Below, in pieces: positions 1-4,535 of a stretch of DNA of 5,987 bases. Numbering within the stretch: position 1 is the first letter of the stretch; each line of letters begins with the position of its first letter. The stretch is taken from contig CAMZFJ010000133.1 in the NCBI GenBank assembly GCA_947306025.1, forward strand, positions 1-5,987, read 5' to 3'. Made by a program: the position numbers and the translations under genes. Source of the DNA: an uncultured Fibrobacter sp. GTDB lineage: Bacteria; Fibrobacterota; Fibrobacteria; Fibrobacterales; Fibrobacteraceae. The notes beneath the pieces were generated by a model. That model saw only the letters and a list, made by a program, of their open reading frames with translations, was not told the origin of the DNA and did no database searches.

Positions 1-19
1 AGGCGGATACAATCCGCCT
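1..19 (-). terminator. Probable terminator hairpin after the FISUMP lipoprotein gene
   Basis: Positions 1-8 (AGGCGGAT) and 12-19 (ATCCGCCT) form a perfect 8-bp stem with a 3-base loop. The hairpin begins 16 bases past the TAG stop of the lipoprotein gene read on the minus strand. A minus-strand U-tract would fall left of position 1, outside the window, so the call is incomplete. The plus side of the hairpin is followed by AT-rich sequence rather than a T-run, which favours the minus-strand reading. Confidence 0.55.
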
Positions 20-35
20 TATATTTATAAGGGCT

Positions 36-1175
36 CTATTCTATTTTCGTACATCTAACCGAGAAGCCGTTAGCCTTCAATTCTCGATGATTTTTAGAAA
101 CAGGATTTTCATTTAAAGCAGAGATTAAACCATGATGAGCACGGATTTCCTTATCTTCTTCATATTCTTCTGGGCGGAACCACGCAGCAAATCCATCTAT
201 TTTTTCAAATTCGCCATCTACGTTTCTCAGACCAGCACCGATTAAGGAAAAACCACTAGCATTGTTACCTTGGAAACATTGCGAACGCAAGCCTACTATT
301 CCATCACCATATTTGTCATTATAATCTCTAATTATCTCGTAATCATCCCAAGTAAACAAGCGCCAACCATCGGGGCAAATTCCCTGATGATCGCGTTCAA
401 TCCAATCAGAACAACTTTCTGTATTGCAACGGCTAGGCAACTGCATCATCTCAGCCCACTGGTACAAACCACCATACTTGTCACAATTCGTGGTATCGTT
501 ATTGTAGCAATAGCGTTCAATCTTCGTATCGTCATTTTGGTCATTTTCACCAAGAACCATTTCACCGATATTCAGATTTTCAGCCATAATGGTCACTTTT
601 CTTCCTGTTTTTGAAGAAACTGCGGTATAGTAGTAATAACTACGGCCATTACGCGGGTCGGTAAACTGTTTGTAGATTGTATCCCTAAGATTCCAATTAT
701 CCGCAAGACATTTAAAATGGTCATACGGAACATACTCGCTACTGGAGGATTCAACCTTTTTACTCGAACTCGATGCAGGTGCGACAGAAGACGACGAGGT
801 AGTCTTTTGACTAGATGAAGACAAGTTCGCTGAGCTCAGTCGAAGCGAACTAGAACTGGATTCTACTTTTCTACTAGAAGAGGATTGCTTACTGCTACTG
901 GATCCTTCGCTGCTGCTCAGGATGACGGAAGAAGAGGAGGAGACCTTTGCAGACGACGAAGACGCCTTAACAGACGATGAAGAAACAGCCTTACTGCTGC
1001 TAGACACTTCGGCAAGCTCAGTGTCCTTGTCGTTATTTGCAGAAGTACCACTATCATCGCCACAGGCAACGAGGGCTATGGTAAGAGCAAGCGCAAAAAT
1101 CCATAAGAGATCCTTCGACTTCGAACCAACGGTTCTTCGCTCAGGATGACACGCTGCAAATTGCATTTTTCTCAT
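36..1175 (-). CDS. Lipoprotein with poly-serine linker and C-terminal FISUMP domain
   Basis: 379 aa, start ATG at 1175, stop TAG at 36-38. The start is supported by AAAGGAG six bases upstream. A hydrophobic stretch (about 24-37) ends in a lipobox LVAC with the modifiable cysteine at residue 38, so the protein is probably lipid-anchored; sorting beyond the inner membrane cannot be read from sequence. Residues about 58-147 are a low-complexity linker of SSSS blocks separated by short charged or small segments. Residues about 168-379 look like the Fibrobacter major paralogous (FISUMP, TIGR02145/PF09603) domain: a D-x-R-x-G-x-x-Y opening, MAENLNIGE (198-206), CYNND...CDKYGGLYQWAE (223-242), ICPDGWRLF (266-274), SGFSLIGAGLRN (307-318) and a terminal FSVRC (371-375). 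The domain's function is not established; it is typical of secreted or surface proteins in Fibrobacter. Unusual points are a 23-residue n-region created by a repeat (1107-1150) and three repeats in the linker. It lies downstream of the motor cluster after an 80-base gap with its own Shine-Dalgarno, so it is probably a separate transcription unit. Confidence 0.9.
   Translation of the reverse strand: MRKMQFAACHPERRTVGSKSKDLLWIFALALTIALVACGDDSGTSANNDKDTELAEVSSSSKAVSSSSVKASSSSAKVSSSSSVILSSSEGSSSSKQSSSSRKVESSSSSLRLSSANLSSSSQKTTSSSSVAPASSSSKKVESSSSEYVPYDHFKCLADNWNLRDTIYKQFTDPRNGRSYYYYTAVSSKTGRKVTIMAENLNIGEMVLGENDQNDDTKIERYCYNNDTTNCDKYGGLYQWAEMMQLPSRCNTESCSDWIERDHQGICPDGWRLFTWDDYEIIRDYNDKYGDGIVGLRSQCFQGNNASGFSLIGAGLRNVDGEFEKIDGFAAWFRPEEYEEDKEIRAHHGLISALNENPVSKNHRELKANGFSVRCTKIE
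825..850. repeat. Palindromic repeat inside serine-linker coding sequence (TTCGACTGAGCTCA type)
   Basis: GTTCGCT (825-831) and AGCGAAC (844-850) form a perfect 7-bp inverted repeat around a loop containing the palindrome GAGCTC. It is read in frame in the lipoprotein gene and encodes the segment SSLRLSSAN, which interrupts otherwise regular SSSS blocks. The motif resembles the CGAC-AGCTCA repeats found elsewhere in this window (1003-1025, 3167-3225). Confidence 0.6.
900..926. repeat. Palindromic repeat inside serine-linker coding sequence (GTCATCCTGAGC type)
   Basis: On the minus strand this reads GTCATCCTGAGC, a short centre, then GCGAAGGATCC. ATCCT (902-906) and AGGAT (919-923) are inverted arms. 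It is read in frame and gives VILSSSEGS, residues about 84-92 of the lipoprotein. Its ends match those of the copy at 1107-1150 and the intergenic copy at 2355-2380. That similarity is why I treat it as a repeat rather than chance serine codons. Confidence 0.55.
1003..1025. repeat. Palindromic repeat just after the lipobox region (CACTGAGCTTG-CGAAGTG type)
   Basis: GACACT (1003-1008) and AGTGTC (1020-1025) form a perfect 6-bp stem with an 11-base loop that contains AAGCTC. It encodes DTELAEV (residues about 51-57), the acidic segment between the mature N-terminus and the first serine block. Its core resembles the TGAGCTTGTCGAA core of the intergenic repeat at 3205-3225. Confidence 0.5.
1107..1150. 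repeat. Palindromic repeat encoding the signal-peptide n-region of the lipoprotein
   Basis: The minus strand begins GTCATCCTGAGCGAAG and ends TCGAAGGATCTC, with an inner hairpin GAACC/GGTTC (1123-1127 and 1131-1135, loop 3). These are the ends of a repeat class that is common between genes in such genomes and is recognisable when translated as 'CHPER...'. Here it is in frame and encodes residues C9 to L23 of the lipoprotein, starting CHPERRTVGSKSKD. Confidence 0.75.
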
Positions 1176-1181
1176 TCGTCA

Positions 1182-1188
1182 CTCCTTT
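1182..1188 (-). promoter_or_regulatory. Shine-Dalgarno site of the FISUMP lipoprotein
   Basis: The minus strand reads AAAGGAG, six bases before the ATG at 1175. This is the strongest ribosome binding site in the window. It fixes the start upstream of the repeat-encoded n-region, and no alternative start codon lies between the repeat and the lipobox. Confidence 0.8.
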
Positions 1189-1222
1189 ATTCCAAACGCT
1201 ATTTCATCCGTTTTGAGAATAA

Positions 1223-1252
1223 AATATAAAAAAGAATATCGGAGATGACCAA
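1223..1252 (-). promoter_or_regulatory. Possible weak promoter for the FISUMP lipoprotein
   Basis: In the 80-base AT-rich gap between the TPR gene and the lipoprotein, the minus strand has TTGGTC (1247-1252; 3 of 6 matches to a -35) and TATATT (1223-1228; 5 of 6 matches to a -10) spaced 18 bases apart. This would leave about 40 bases of leader. The -35 match is poor and AT-rich DNA yields such hits by chance, so this is a suggestion only. Confidence 0.25.
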
Positions 1253-1255
1253 ATA

Positions 1256-2296
1256 TTAATTTGCAAATTCCATTTCAGCTAAATCGGCTTGGACGGTAGC
1301 GTCGTTCGGGTAATATTTGAGCGCGAGTTTCAGCAGGCGAACGGCTTCTTCATCGCGTTTTTGCGCATGGGCGTCGTAGGCCATATTCTTGAAGCCAAAG
1401 ACAGCTTCGACGTTTCCGTTCTTAGCGGCCAGTTCATAAGCGGATTCCGCGCGGTCGTAGAATTTGGAATCGTAAGCGAGGTTCCCGAGGAAAATCGCAG
1501 CGTCCGAAAAATCGGGCTTGATTTGCAGAACGCTATTCAAGATTTCCATCGCAACATACGGCTTTTTGTCTTCGGCGAGGACATCGGCAAGCTTATACAT
1601 AATCTGCACATCGTCATTTTTGATGCTGAGCGCTTCACGGTAGGCATTTGCACTTTCGTCATAATTCTTGTTCAAGCGATGAACATCACCCAAGTAAACC
1701 AAGAAATCTGTTTCTTCGGGATGGAGCGTGTAGCCTTCGCGAATCACAGCAACAGCGCGGTCAAAATCGTTCAGCGCGATATTCGCTTCGGAAAGCTGGT
1801 AGACAATGCTAACGTCATTTTTGTCGAGGCCGTAAGCGTTTTCGATGGCACGCAACGCACCGACTTTATCACCCGTCTTGGTGTAGGCTTCGCCTAGATA
1901 GAGCCAGCCAGAAATGTTGTTCGGGTCGAGTTTTAACGCACGATGATAAACGGCAATGCATTCAGGATATTGCTTGAGGCGGAAATAGACGCTCGCCATG
2001 TTGAACAGCGCCGGTGCAAAGGAACCTTCAGAAAAGTCCACGGCCTTTCGGTAAGCGGCTGCGGCTTCCGGGAATTTTCCCATTTGATAATAGCTGTTCG
2101 CGACATTGAAACTCACGGCAACTGGATCGGCACCGCGGTCTTGCGCTTTATGGTACAGCATAATTGCCTGCTTGAACTTTCCATCGCGATAGAGAGCGTT
2201 CGCACGTTCCATCAAGTCAAAGGAGGACTGCGCCGCGAAAGAAACGGAAGCAAGTAAAAAGATGACAAAAAGTTTTTTCAAATTTGCAAATTTCAT
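1256..2296 (-). CDS. Secreted TPR-repeat protein, likely periplasmic partner of the TonB-type motor
   Basis: 346 aa, start ATG at 2296, stop TAA at 1256-1258. Residues 1-21 are a signal peptide: basic KKLF, hydrophobic VIFLLASVSFA, then a likely cleavage after SFA or FAA. No lipobox cysteine is present, so the product should be soluble in the periplasm. The rest is a run of tetratricopeptide repeats of about 34 residues from residue ~26 to ~343, seen in phrases such as NALYRDGKFKQAIMLYHKAQ, WLYLGEAYTKTGDKVGALRA, FLVYLGDVHRLNKNYDESAN and AIFLGNLAYDSKFYDRAESA. That gives about nine helical hairpins, so the protein is a protein-interaction scaffold with no visible catalytic domain. It follows the TonB-like gene, the place occupied by TPR proteins in Vibrio/Shewanella-type TonB2 clusters, so a role as accessory factor of the complex is inferred. 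The Shine-Dalgarno is poor (GGTATTGGT before the ATG), and a repeat ends only about 15 bases upstream of the start. Confidence 0.9.
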   Translation of the reverse strand: MKFANLKKLFVIFLLASVSFAAQSSFDLMERANALYRDGKFKQAIMLYHKAQDRGADPVAVSFNVANSYYQMGKFPEAAAAYRKAVDFSEGSFAPALFNMASVYFRLKQYPECIAVYHRALKLDPNNISGWLYLGEAYTKTGDKVGALRAIENAYGLDKNDVSIVYQLSEANIALNDFDRAVAVIREGYTLHPEETDFLVYLGDVHRLNKNYDESANAYREALSIKNDDVQIMYKLADVLAEDKKPYVAMEILNSVLQIKPDFSDAAIFLGNLAYDSKFYDRAESAYELAAKNGNVEAVFGFKNMAYDAHAQKRDEEAVRLLKLALKYYPNDATVQADLAEMEFAN

Positions 2297-2310
2297 ACCA
2301 ATACCATTAT

Positions 2311-2344
2311 AGATTGCTTCGTCGCGTTGCTCCTCGCAATGACG
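2311..2344. repeat. Palindromic repeat (GTCATTGCGAG...GAAGCAATCT type) upstream of the TPR gene
   Basis: ATTGC (2313-2317) and GCAAT (2336-2340) are inverted ends, with the conserved flanks AGATTGCTTCG and CTCGCAATGACG. It is the best-preserved of the four copies of this type here (also 3715-3744, 4503-4532 and a degenerate one at 3753-3782). It ends within 15 bases of the TPR start codon, where a ribosome binding site should lie. Confidence 0.75.
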
Positions 2345-2354
2345 TTCCTCTTAC

Positions 2355-2380
2355 AGGATCCCCGACTTTGCTCAGGATGG
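2355..2380. repeat. Palindromic repeat (ATCCTGAGC...GGATCC type) between the tonB-like and TPR genes
   Basis: The minus strand reads CCATCCTGAGC, a short centre, then GGGGATCCT, with ATCC/GGAT arms at 2358-2361 and 2375-2378. It matches the ends of the two copies inside the lipoprotein gene (900-926, 1107-1150). Confidence 0.6.
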
Positions 2381-2387
2381 CGCAATA

Positions 2388-2428
2388 CTCATACCTCAAA
2401 GCAACCGAAGGTTGCGACCTCATACCTC
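2388..2428. repeat. Hairpin flanked by 10-bp direct repeats
   Basis: A perfect hairpin GCAACC-GAA-GGTTGC (2401-2415) is bracketed by two identical copies of CTCATACCTC (2388-2397 and 2419-2428). The arrangement could be an inserted hairpin with duplicated flanks or a composite repeat. It lies just past the stop codon of the TonB-like gene. No T-run follows it on the minus strand, so it is not an obvious intrinsic terminator. Confidence 0.6.
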
Positions 2429-2435
2429 GCACCTC

Positions 2436-3083
2436 TTAGTCCCTAAATTTCACTTCAAAGGGTTGTTCCATGCCGCAGAAGGCGACCGCCTTGCCGTCTT
2501 TTTCGGCGGGGGCAAACGTCATGCGAGCGATAGCATCCTTCCCTGCTTGCGCAAGTCCCGAACCCACCGGAGATTCTTCAATCACCTTGATGTCGTAAGC
2601 GCGGCCACCCACATCGACGCAAAAACTCAAGCGAAGCATTGCATCAATTTCACGGTCGCGGATTTGCGGCGGCACCTGGAAATTCGCCATCGAGCGGCTT
2701 TCCGGCTTTTTATCGACATCGCCCTTTCCAGTAGACATCGCACCGCCACGGAAATCAGCCACAAGTTCATCGCTAATCGCAGCACCTGCGGTTCCCGAAG
2801 CAACGCCAAGATTCATCGCAAAACGCGGGCCCGCCTTGGGAGAACGCGAATTCGACTTTTGACGGTTCGGTTTACGGGCCGTGTGCTTTTTCTCGACTTT
2901 CTTTTCGACTTCTTCGATTTTCTTCACGGAGACTTCGGTCTTGACGAATTTGCGTTCGTGAAAGACTTTGCCGTTCAGGAACAAGTTCGCCATCGTCACG
3001 GAAAAAACGAGAATCACACTTGCGAGTATTGCCGCAAGGAGAATCGTAAAACGCTTTAAAAACTTTTTTATAAACTTTTGCAT
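2436..3083 (-). CDS. TonB-family energy transducer (AgmX/TonB C-terminal type), membrane-anchored
   Basis: 215 aa, start ATG at 3083, stop TAA at 2436-2438. A basic N-terminus (KFIKKFLKRF) is followed by one transmembrane helix (about 12-34), giving an N-in anchor with the rest in the periplasm. Residues 45-80 form a charged linker (VKTEVSVKKIEEVEKKVEKK, then Arg/Lys/Asn-rich) in place of the proline-rich spacer of classical TonB. Residues 85-130 are Gly/Ala/Ser-rich and probably flexible. The C-terminal domain (about 138-213) fits the TonB/AgmX pattern: IDAMLRLSFCVDVGGRAYDI, then KVIEESPVGSG, AGKDAIARMTFAPAEKDGKA and PFEVKF. TonB proteins use this domain to pull on outer-membrane receptors, powered by ExbB/ExbD. 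Two cysteines (155 and 203) lie within the domain and could form a disulfide. It sits directly after exbD, but with an unusual 216-base gap full of repeats. The Shine-Dalgarno (GAGTG, about 5 bases before ATG) is modest. The exact partner at the outer membrane cannot be named. Confidence 0.82.
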   Translation of the reverse strand: MQKFIKKFLKRFTILLAAILASVILVFSVTMANLFLNGKVFHERKFVKTEVSVKKIEEVEKKVEKKHTARKPNRQKSNSRSPKAGPRFAMNLGVASGTAGAAISDELVADFRGGAMSTGKGDVDKKPESRSMANFQVPPQIRDREIDAMLRLSFCVDVGGRAYDIKVIEESPVGSGLAQAGKDAIARMTFAPAEKDGKAVAFCGMEQPFEVKFRD

Positions 3084-3109
3084 TATTCACTCAAATACAA
3101 GACTTAACT

Positions 3110-3142
3110 GGATTCTTCGTCCCTACGGGCCTCAGAATGACG
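3110..3142. repeat. Palindromic repeat (GTCATTCTGAGG...GAAGAATCC type)
   Basis: ATTCT (3112-3116) and AGAAT (3134-3138) are inverted ends, and CCC/GGG (3121-3123 and 3127-3129) form an inner stem. The ends are a sequence variant of the GTCATCCTGAGC/GAAGGATCC copies, with the inverted arms changed together (ATCCT to ATTCT and AGGAT to AGAAT), which suggests that pairing is maintained. Confidence 0.65.
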
Positions 3143-3166
3143 TAAGAAAGTACCTTCGGCATGCTT

Positions 3167-3243
3167 ACTTCGACCTTGCTCAGTACAGGCAGGGATTTTA
3201 ACAAGGTTGGTGAGCTTGTCGAACCACGCTCCAGGATGACACA
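3167..3243. repeat. Composite of TTCGAC-AGCTCA type repeats ending in a GTCATCCTG half-unit
   Basis: ACTTCGACCTTGCTCAGTA (3167-3185) is followed by GGTTGGTGAGCTTGTCGAACC (3205-3225 contains these arms: GGTT and AACC), then CCAGGATGACAC (3231-3242), which is one end of the GTCATCCTG family. ACCTTG (3173-3178) and CAAGGT (3202-3207) are a further inverted pair linking the first two units. The mixture suggests successive insertions or recombination between repeat types. Confidence 0.6.
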
Positions 3244-3250
3244 TCATCTT

Positions 3251-3297
3251 CTTTCGTCTCTCGTCTATAGCTCGCTTGCGAGCGTTCTTTCGTCTAT
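3251..3297. repeat. Hairpin flanked by direct repeats, abutting the exbD stop codon
   Basis: GCTCGC-TT-GCGAGC (3270-3283) is a perfect 6-bp hairpin. Direct repeats surround it: CTTTCGTCT at 3251-3259 and 3287-3295, and overlapping TCGTCTAT at 3261-3268 and 3290-3297. The last copy ends two bases from the exbD TGA stop. The direct repeat - hairpin - direct repeat layout is the same as at 2388-2428, although the sequences differ. Confidence 0.6.
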
Positions 3298-3299
3298 TC

Positions 3300-3704
3300 T
3301 CACTCTGCTTGGGCGGCGATGGAGACTTTCTTTACCCCCGCTAGATTGCACATGTCAATCACTTGAACGAGCACGCCGGTTTCAGCTTCTTTATCGGCAA
3401 TCACGACGGCTTCGCGGTCGGGCGCTTTCGCGAGCGATTGCTTCAAGATGTCTTGCAAGCTCGCCAAATCCACCTGACGTTCGTTCATGTGAATCGTTCC
3501 TTCGCGAGTGATGGCGATGAGCAAGTTTTCCTTTTCAAGTTGGCTTGCCGATTGCGCCTGCGGCTTTGTCACATCCACGCCCGTTTCGCGAGTGAATGAC
3601 GACGTCACCACAAAAAAGATGAGGAGGATGAACACGATGTCCATGAGCGGGCCCATCTCGATGCCCATATCTTTTTGTTTTCTTCTCGGTAAATTAAAGT
3701 CCAT
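3300..3704 (-). CDS. exbD: ExbD/TolR-family biopolymer transport protein
   Basis: 134 aa, start ATG at 3704, stop TGA at 3300-3302; this is the usual length for ExbD. The start is supported by AAGGA six bases upstream. A short cytoplasmic N-terminus (MDFNLPRRKQKDMGIEMGPL) leads into one transmembrane helix (about 20-36, MDIVFILLIFFVVTSSF). Asp22 is at the position of the essential membrane aspartate of E. coli ExbD (Asp25), which is protonated during motor action. The periplasmic domain (about 45-134) has the usual ExbD pattern of strand and helix segments: LLIAITREGTIHMNERQVDL, a helix LQDILKQSLAK, AVVIADKEAETGVLVQVIDM and a final GVKKVSIAAQ strand. ExbD dimers sit inside the ExbB pentamer and, with it, convert proton flow into movement of TonB. 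The gene lies 42 bases after the exbB stop. Confidence 0.95.
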   Translation of the reverse strand: MDFNLPRRKQKDMGIEMGPLMDIVFILLIFFVVTSSFTRETGVDVTKPQAQSASQLEKENLLIAITREGTIHMNERQVDLASLQDILKQSLAKAPDREAVVIADKEAETGVLVQVIDMCNLAGVKKVSIAAQAE

Positions 3705-3714
3705 AAAAATTCCT

Positions 3715-3744
3715 TAGATAGCTTCGCTACGCTCGCAATGACGT
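3715..3744. repeat. Palindromic repeat (GTCATTGCGAG type) between exbB and exbD
   Basis: The plus strand AGATAGCTTCGCTACGCTCG then CAATGACGT matches the copies at 2311-2344 and 4503-4532, but its left arm has drifted (AGATAGC instead of AGATTGC). The exbD Shine-Dalgarno (3711-3715) begins exactly where the repeat ends. Confidence 0.7.
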
Positions 3745-3752
3745 AGCTACGT
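3741..3752. repeat. Perfect 12-bp palindrome containing the exbB stop codon
   Basis: ACGTAGCTACGT is fully self-complementary. The TAG stop of the second ExbB gene is the minus-strand reading of 3747-3749, within this palindrome. It sits at the junction between two copies of the GTCATTGC repeat type (3715-3744 and 3753-3782). Confidence 0.6.
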
Positions 3753-4487
3753 TAAGTCGCGACCTTCAGTTTGCAATGACGTGCTAATTTTCTCCGTTTC
3801 ACCTTTAGACACAAAATAATTATCAATCACAGTGGCGCCAAGTTCCATTTCATGTGTCAAAATTTCGATGCGTTCGTCCAGACGCTGTTTCAAGAGCGTA
3901 AGCGGGAACGCAATCAACAGCCCACTCTGCGTCGAAATTAGCGCTTCCGAAATTCCATCCGCCATCAGCACGGGATTCTGGTTACCGTATAGCGTAATCA
4001 CTTCAAAAGTCGAAACCATTCCCGTCACCGTTCCAAGCAAGCCCAACAGCGGAGCAGCCGAAGCCATCACAGCAACAATGTGGTTCCCTTGTTCCATGTA
4101 GCGCACGCTTTTCATCATACGGACTTGCATGTAGTCGCGAAAACTTTGCAAATCCTTTTGCGCAATTTCTAGCGCATACGAAAGCTCTCGTGAAAGGAAT
4201 CCACCGCGTTTGCGAAGTCTCGTCAGCGCAATCGTTTCGCGCTGTTCAGAAGATTCGCGGCCAGAAACATTTCCAGACGCAGAAACTTTCCCGGACAAAT
4301 CTTTTTGCAATCGCTTTACAACTTTGGCAATATCTTGTCTGAAAAAATCGCCACCGATGCGTAACCAGCTCGCAAAAAGGAAGTAGAACCCAACGACACC
4401 CGCCAAGAGAATGGGGAGCATCACCACCCCACCCGCTTCGTAAGTGTTCCGCAAGGATTCTATGAATATGTAATGAAAATCAGTCAT
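3747..4487 (-). CDS. exbB: ExbB/TolQ/MotA-family proton channel protein (second copy)
   Basis: 246 aa, start ATG at 4487, stop TAG at 3747-3749; an ordinary ExbB length. Three transmembrane helices are visible: about 22-42, 135-160 and 182-202. A cytoplasmic region with a charged, Ser/Gly-rich insert lies between TM1 and TM2 (about 45-128). The family signatures are APLLGLLGTVTGM (145-157) and GISEALISTQSGLLIAFP (178-195). Thr153, Glu181 and Thr186 align with the channel residues Thr148, Glu176 and Thr181 of E. coli ExbB, with identical spacing, so the proton path looks intact. With ExbD it should form the inner-membrane motor. It lies between the extended ExbB and exbD, the ExbB2 position in TonB2 clusters. 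Two oddities: no clear Shine-Dalgarno precedes the ATG, and the upstream spacer is mostly a repeat; and the last ~11 residues (TSLQTEGRDLT) are encoded by a degenerate repeat, so the ancestral C-terminus was probably different. Confidence 0.93.
   Translation of the reverse strand: MTDFHYIFIESLRNTYEAGGVVMLPILLAGVVGFYFLFASWLRIGGDFFRQDIAKVVKRLQKDLSGKVSASGNVSGRESSEQRETIALTRLRKRGGFLSRELSYALEIAQKDLQSFRDYMQVRMMKSVRYMEQGNHIVAVMASAAPLLGLLGTVTGMVSTFEVITLYGNQNPVLMADGISEALISTQSGLLIAFPLTLLKQRLDERIEILTHEMELGATVIDNYFVSKGETEKISTSLQTEGRDLT
3753..3782. repeat. Degenerate GTCATTGC repeat encoding the C-terminal tail of ExbB
   Basis: The right end, TTGCAATGACGT (3771-3782), matches the CGCAATGACGT end of the neighbouring copies. 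The middle, GTCGCGACCTTC, resembles the variable centre of such elements. It is read in frame and encodes the last residues of the second ExbB. The match is partial, hence modest confidence. Confidence 0.45.
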
Positions 4488-4502
4488 AAATCATTCAGAT
4501 AA

Positions 4503-4532
4503 GATTGCTTCGCCTATGGCTCGCAATGACGT
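4503..4532. repeat. Palindromic repeat filling the gap between the two ExbB genes
   Basis: GATTGCTTCG and CTCGCAATGACGT are the conserved ends. ATTGC (4504-4508) pairs with GCAAT (4523-4527), and GCC (4512-4514) with GGC (4518-4520). It occupies 30 of the 48 spacer bases, ending 3 bases from the upstream stop codon and leaving about 15 bases before the downstream ATG. Confidence 0.75.
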
Positions 4533-4535
4533 ATT

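Larger units (their letters stand above)
3084..3299. other. Gene-free spacer between exbD and the tonB-like gene, made of repeats
   Basis: This 216-base gap is much longer than the other spacers upstream in the cluster (42 and 48 bases). It holds at least three separate palindromic units (3110-3142, 3167-3243, 3251-3297) and only about 27 bases before the tonB-like start that look like ordinary leader. I see no convincing coding sequence and no clear promoter for the downstream genes. Confidence 0.7.

Noticed and set aside
270..614. Plus-strand open frame opposite the FISUMP domain
   Set aside because: The minus strand matches the FISUMP pattern along its whole length; the plus frame has an Ile/Thr-rich translation without features.
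825..1150. Repeats in the lipoprotein gene as a CRISPR array or simple tandem repeat
   Set aside because: Spacing and sequence are irregular, the units belong to different types and are palindromic, and the whole region is an open reading frame.
1289..1897. Plus-strand open frame (202 codons) antisense to the TPR gene
   Set aside because: A shadow of the TPR codon pattern; no known motif, and the opposite strand has a clear signal peptide and repeats.
2306..2311. Perfect TATAAT on the minus strand upstream of the TPR gene
   Set aside because: It lies only nine bases from the start codon, leaving almost no leader, and no -35 sequence is found at 16-18 bases; it straddles the repeat edge by chance.
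2412..3059. Long plus-strand open frame (215 codons) antisense to the TonB-like gene
   Set aside because: It mirrors a well-supported minus-strand gene, its translation is rich in Arg/His/Phe with no recognisable domain, and no ribosome binding site was evident.
2872..3090. Alternative minus-strand frame with a GTG start overlapping the TonB-like gene start
   Set aside because: It is highly charged with no domain, overlaps in another frame, and the main frame has a clear transmembrane anchor.
2297..4535. Intergenic hairpins as intrinsic terminators inside the cluster
   Set aside because: None is followed by a T-run on the minus strand, and similar units occur inside coding sequence.
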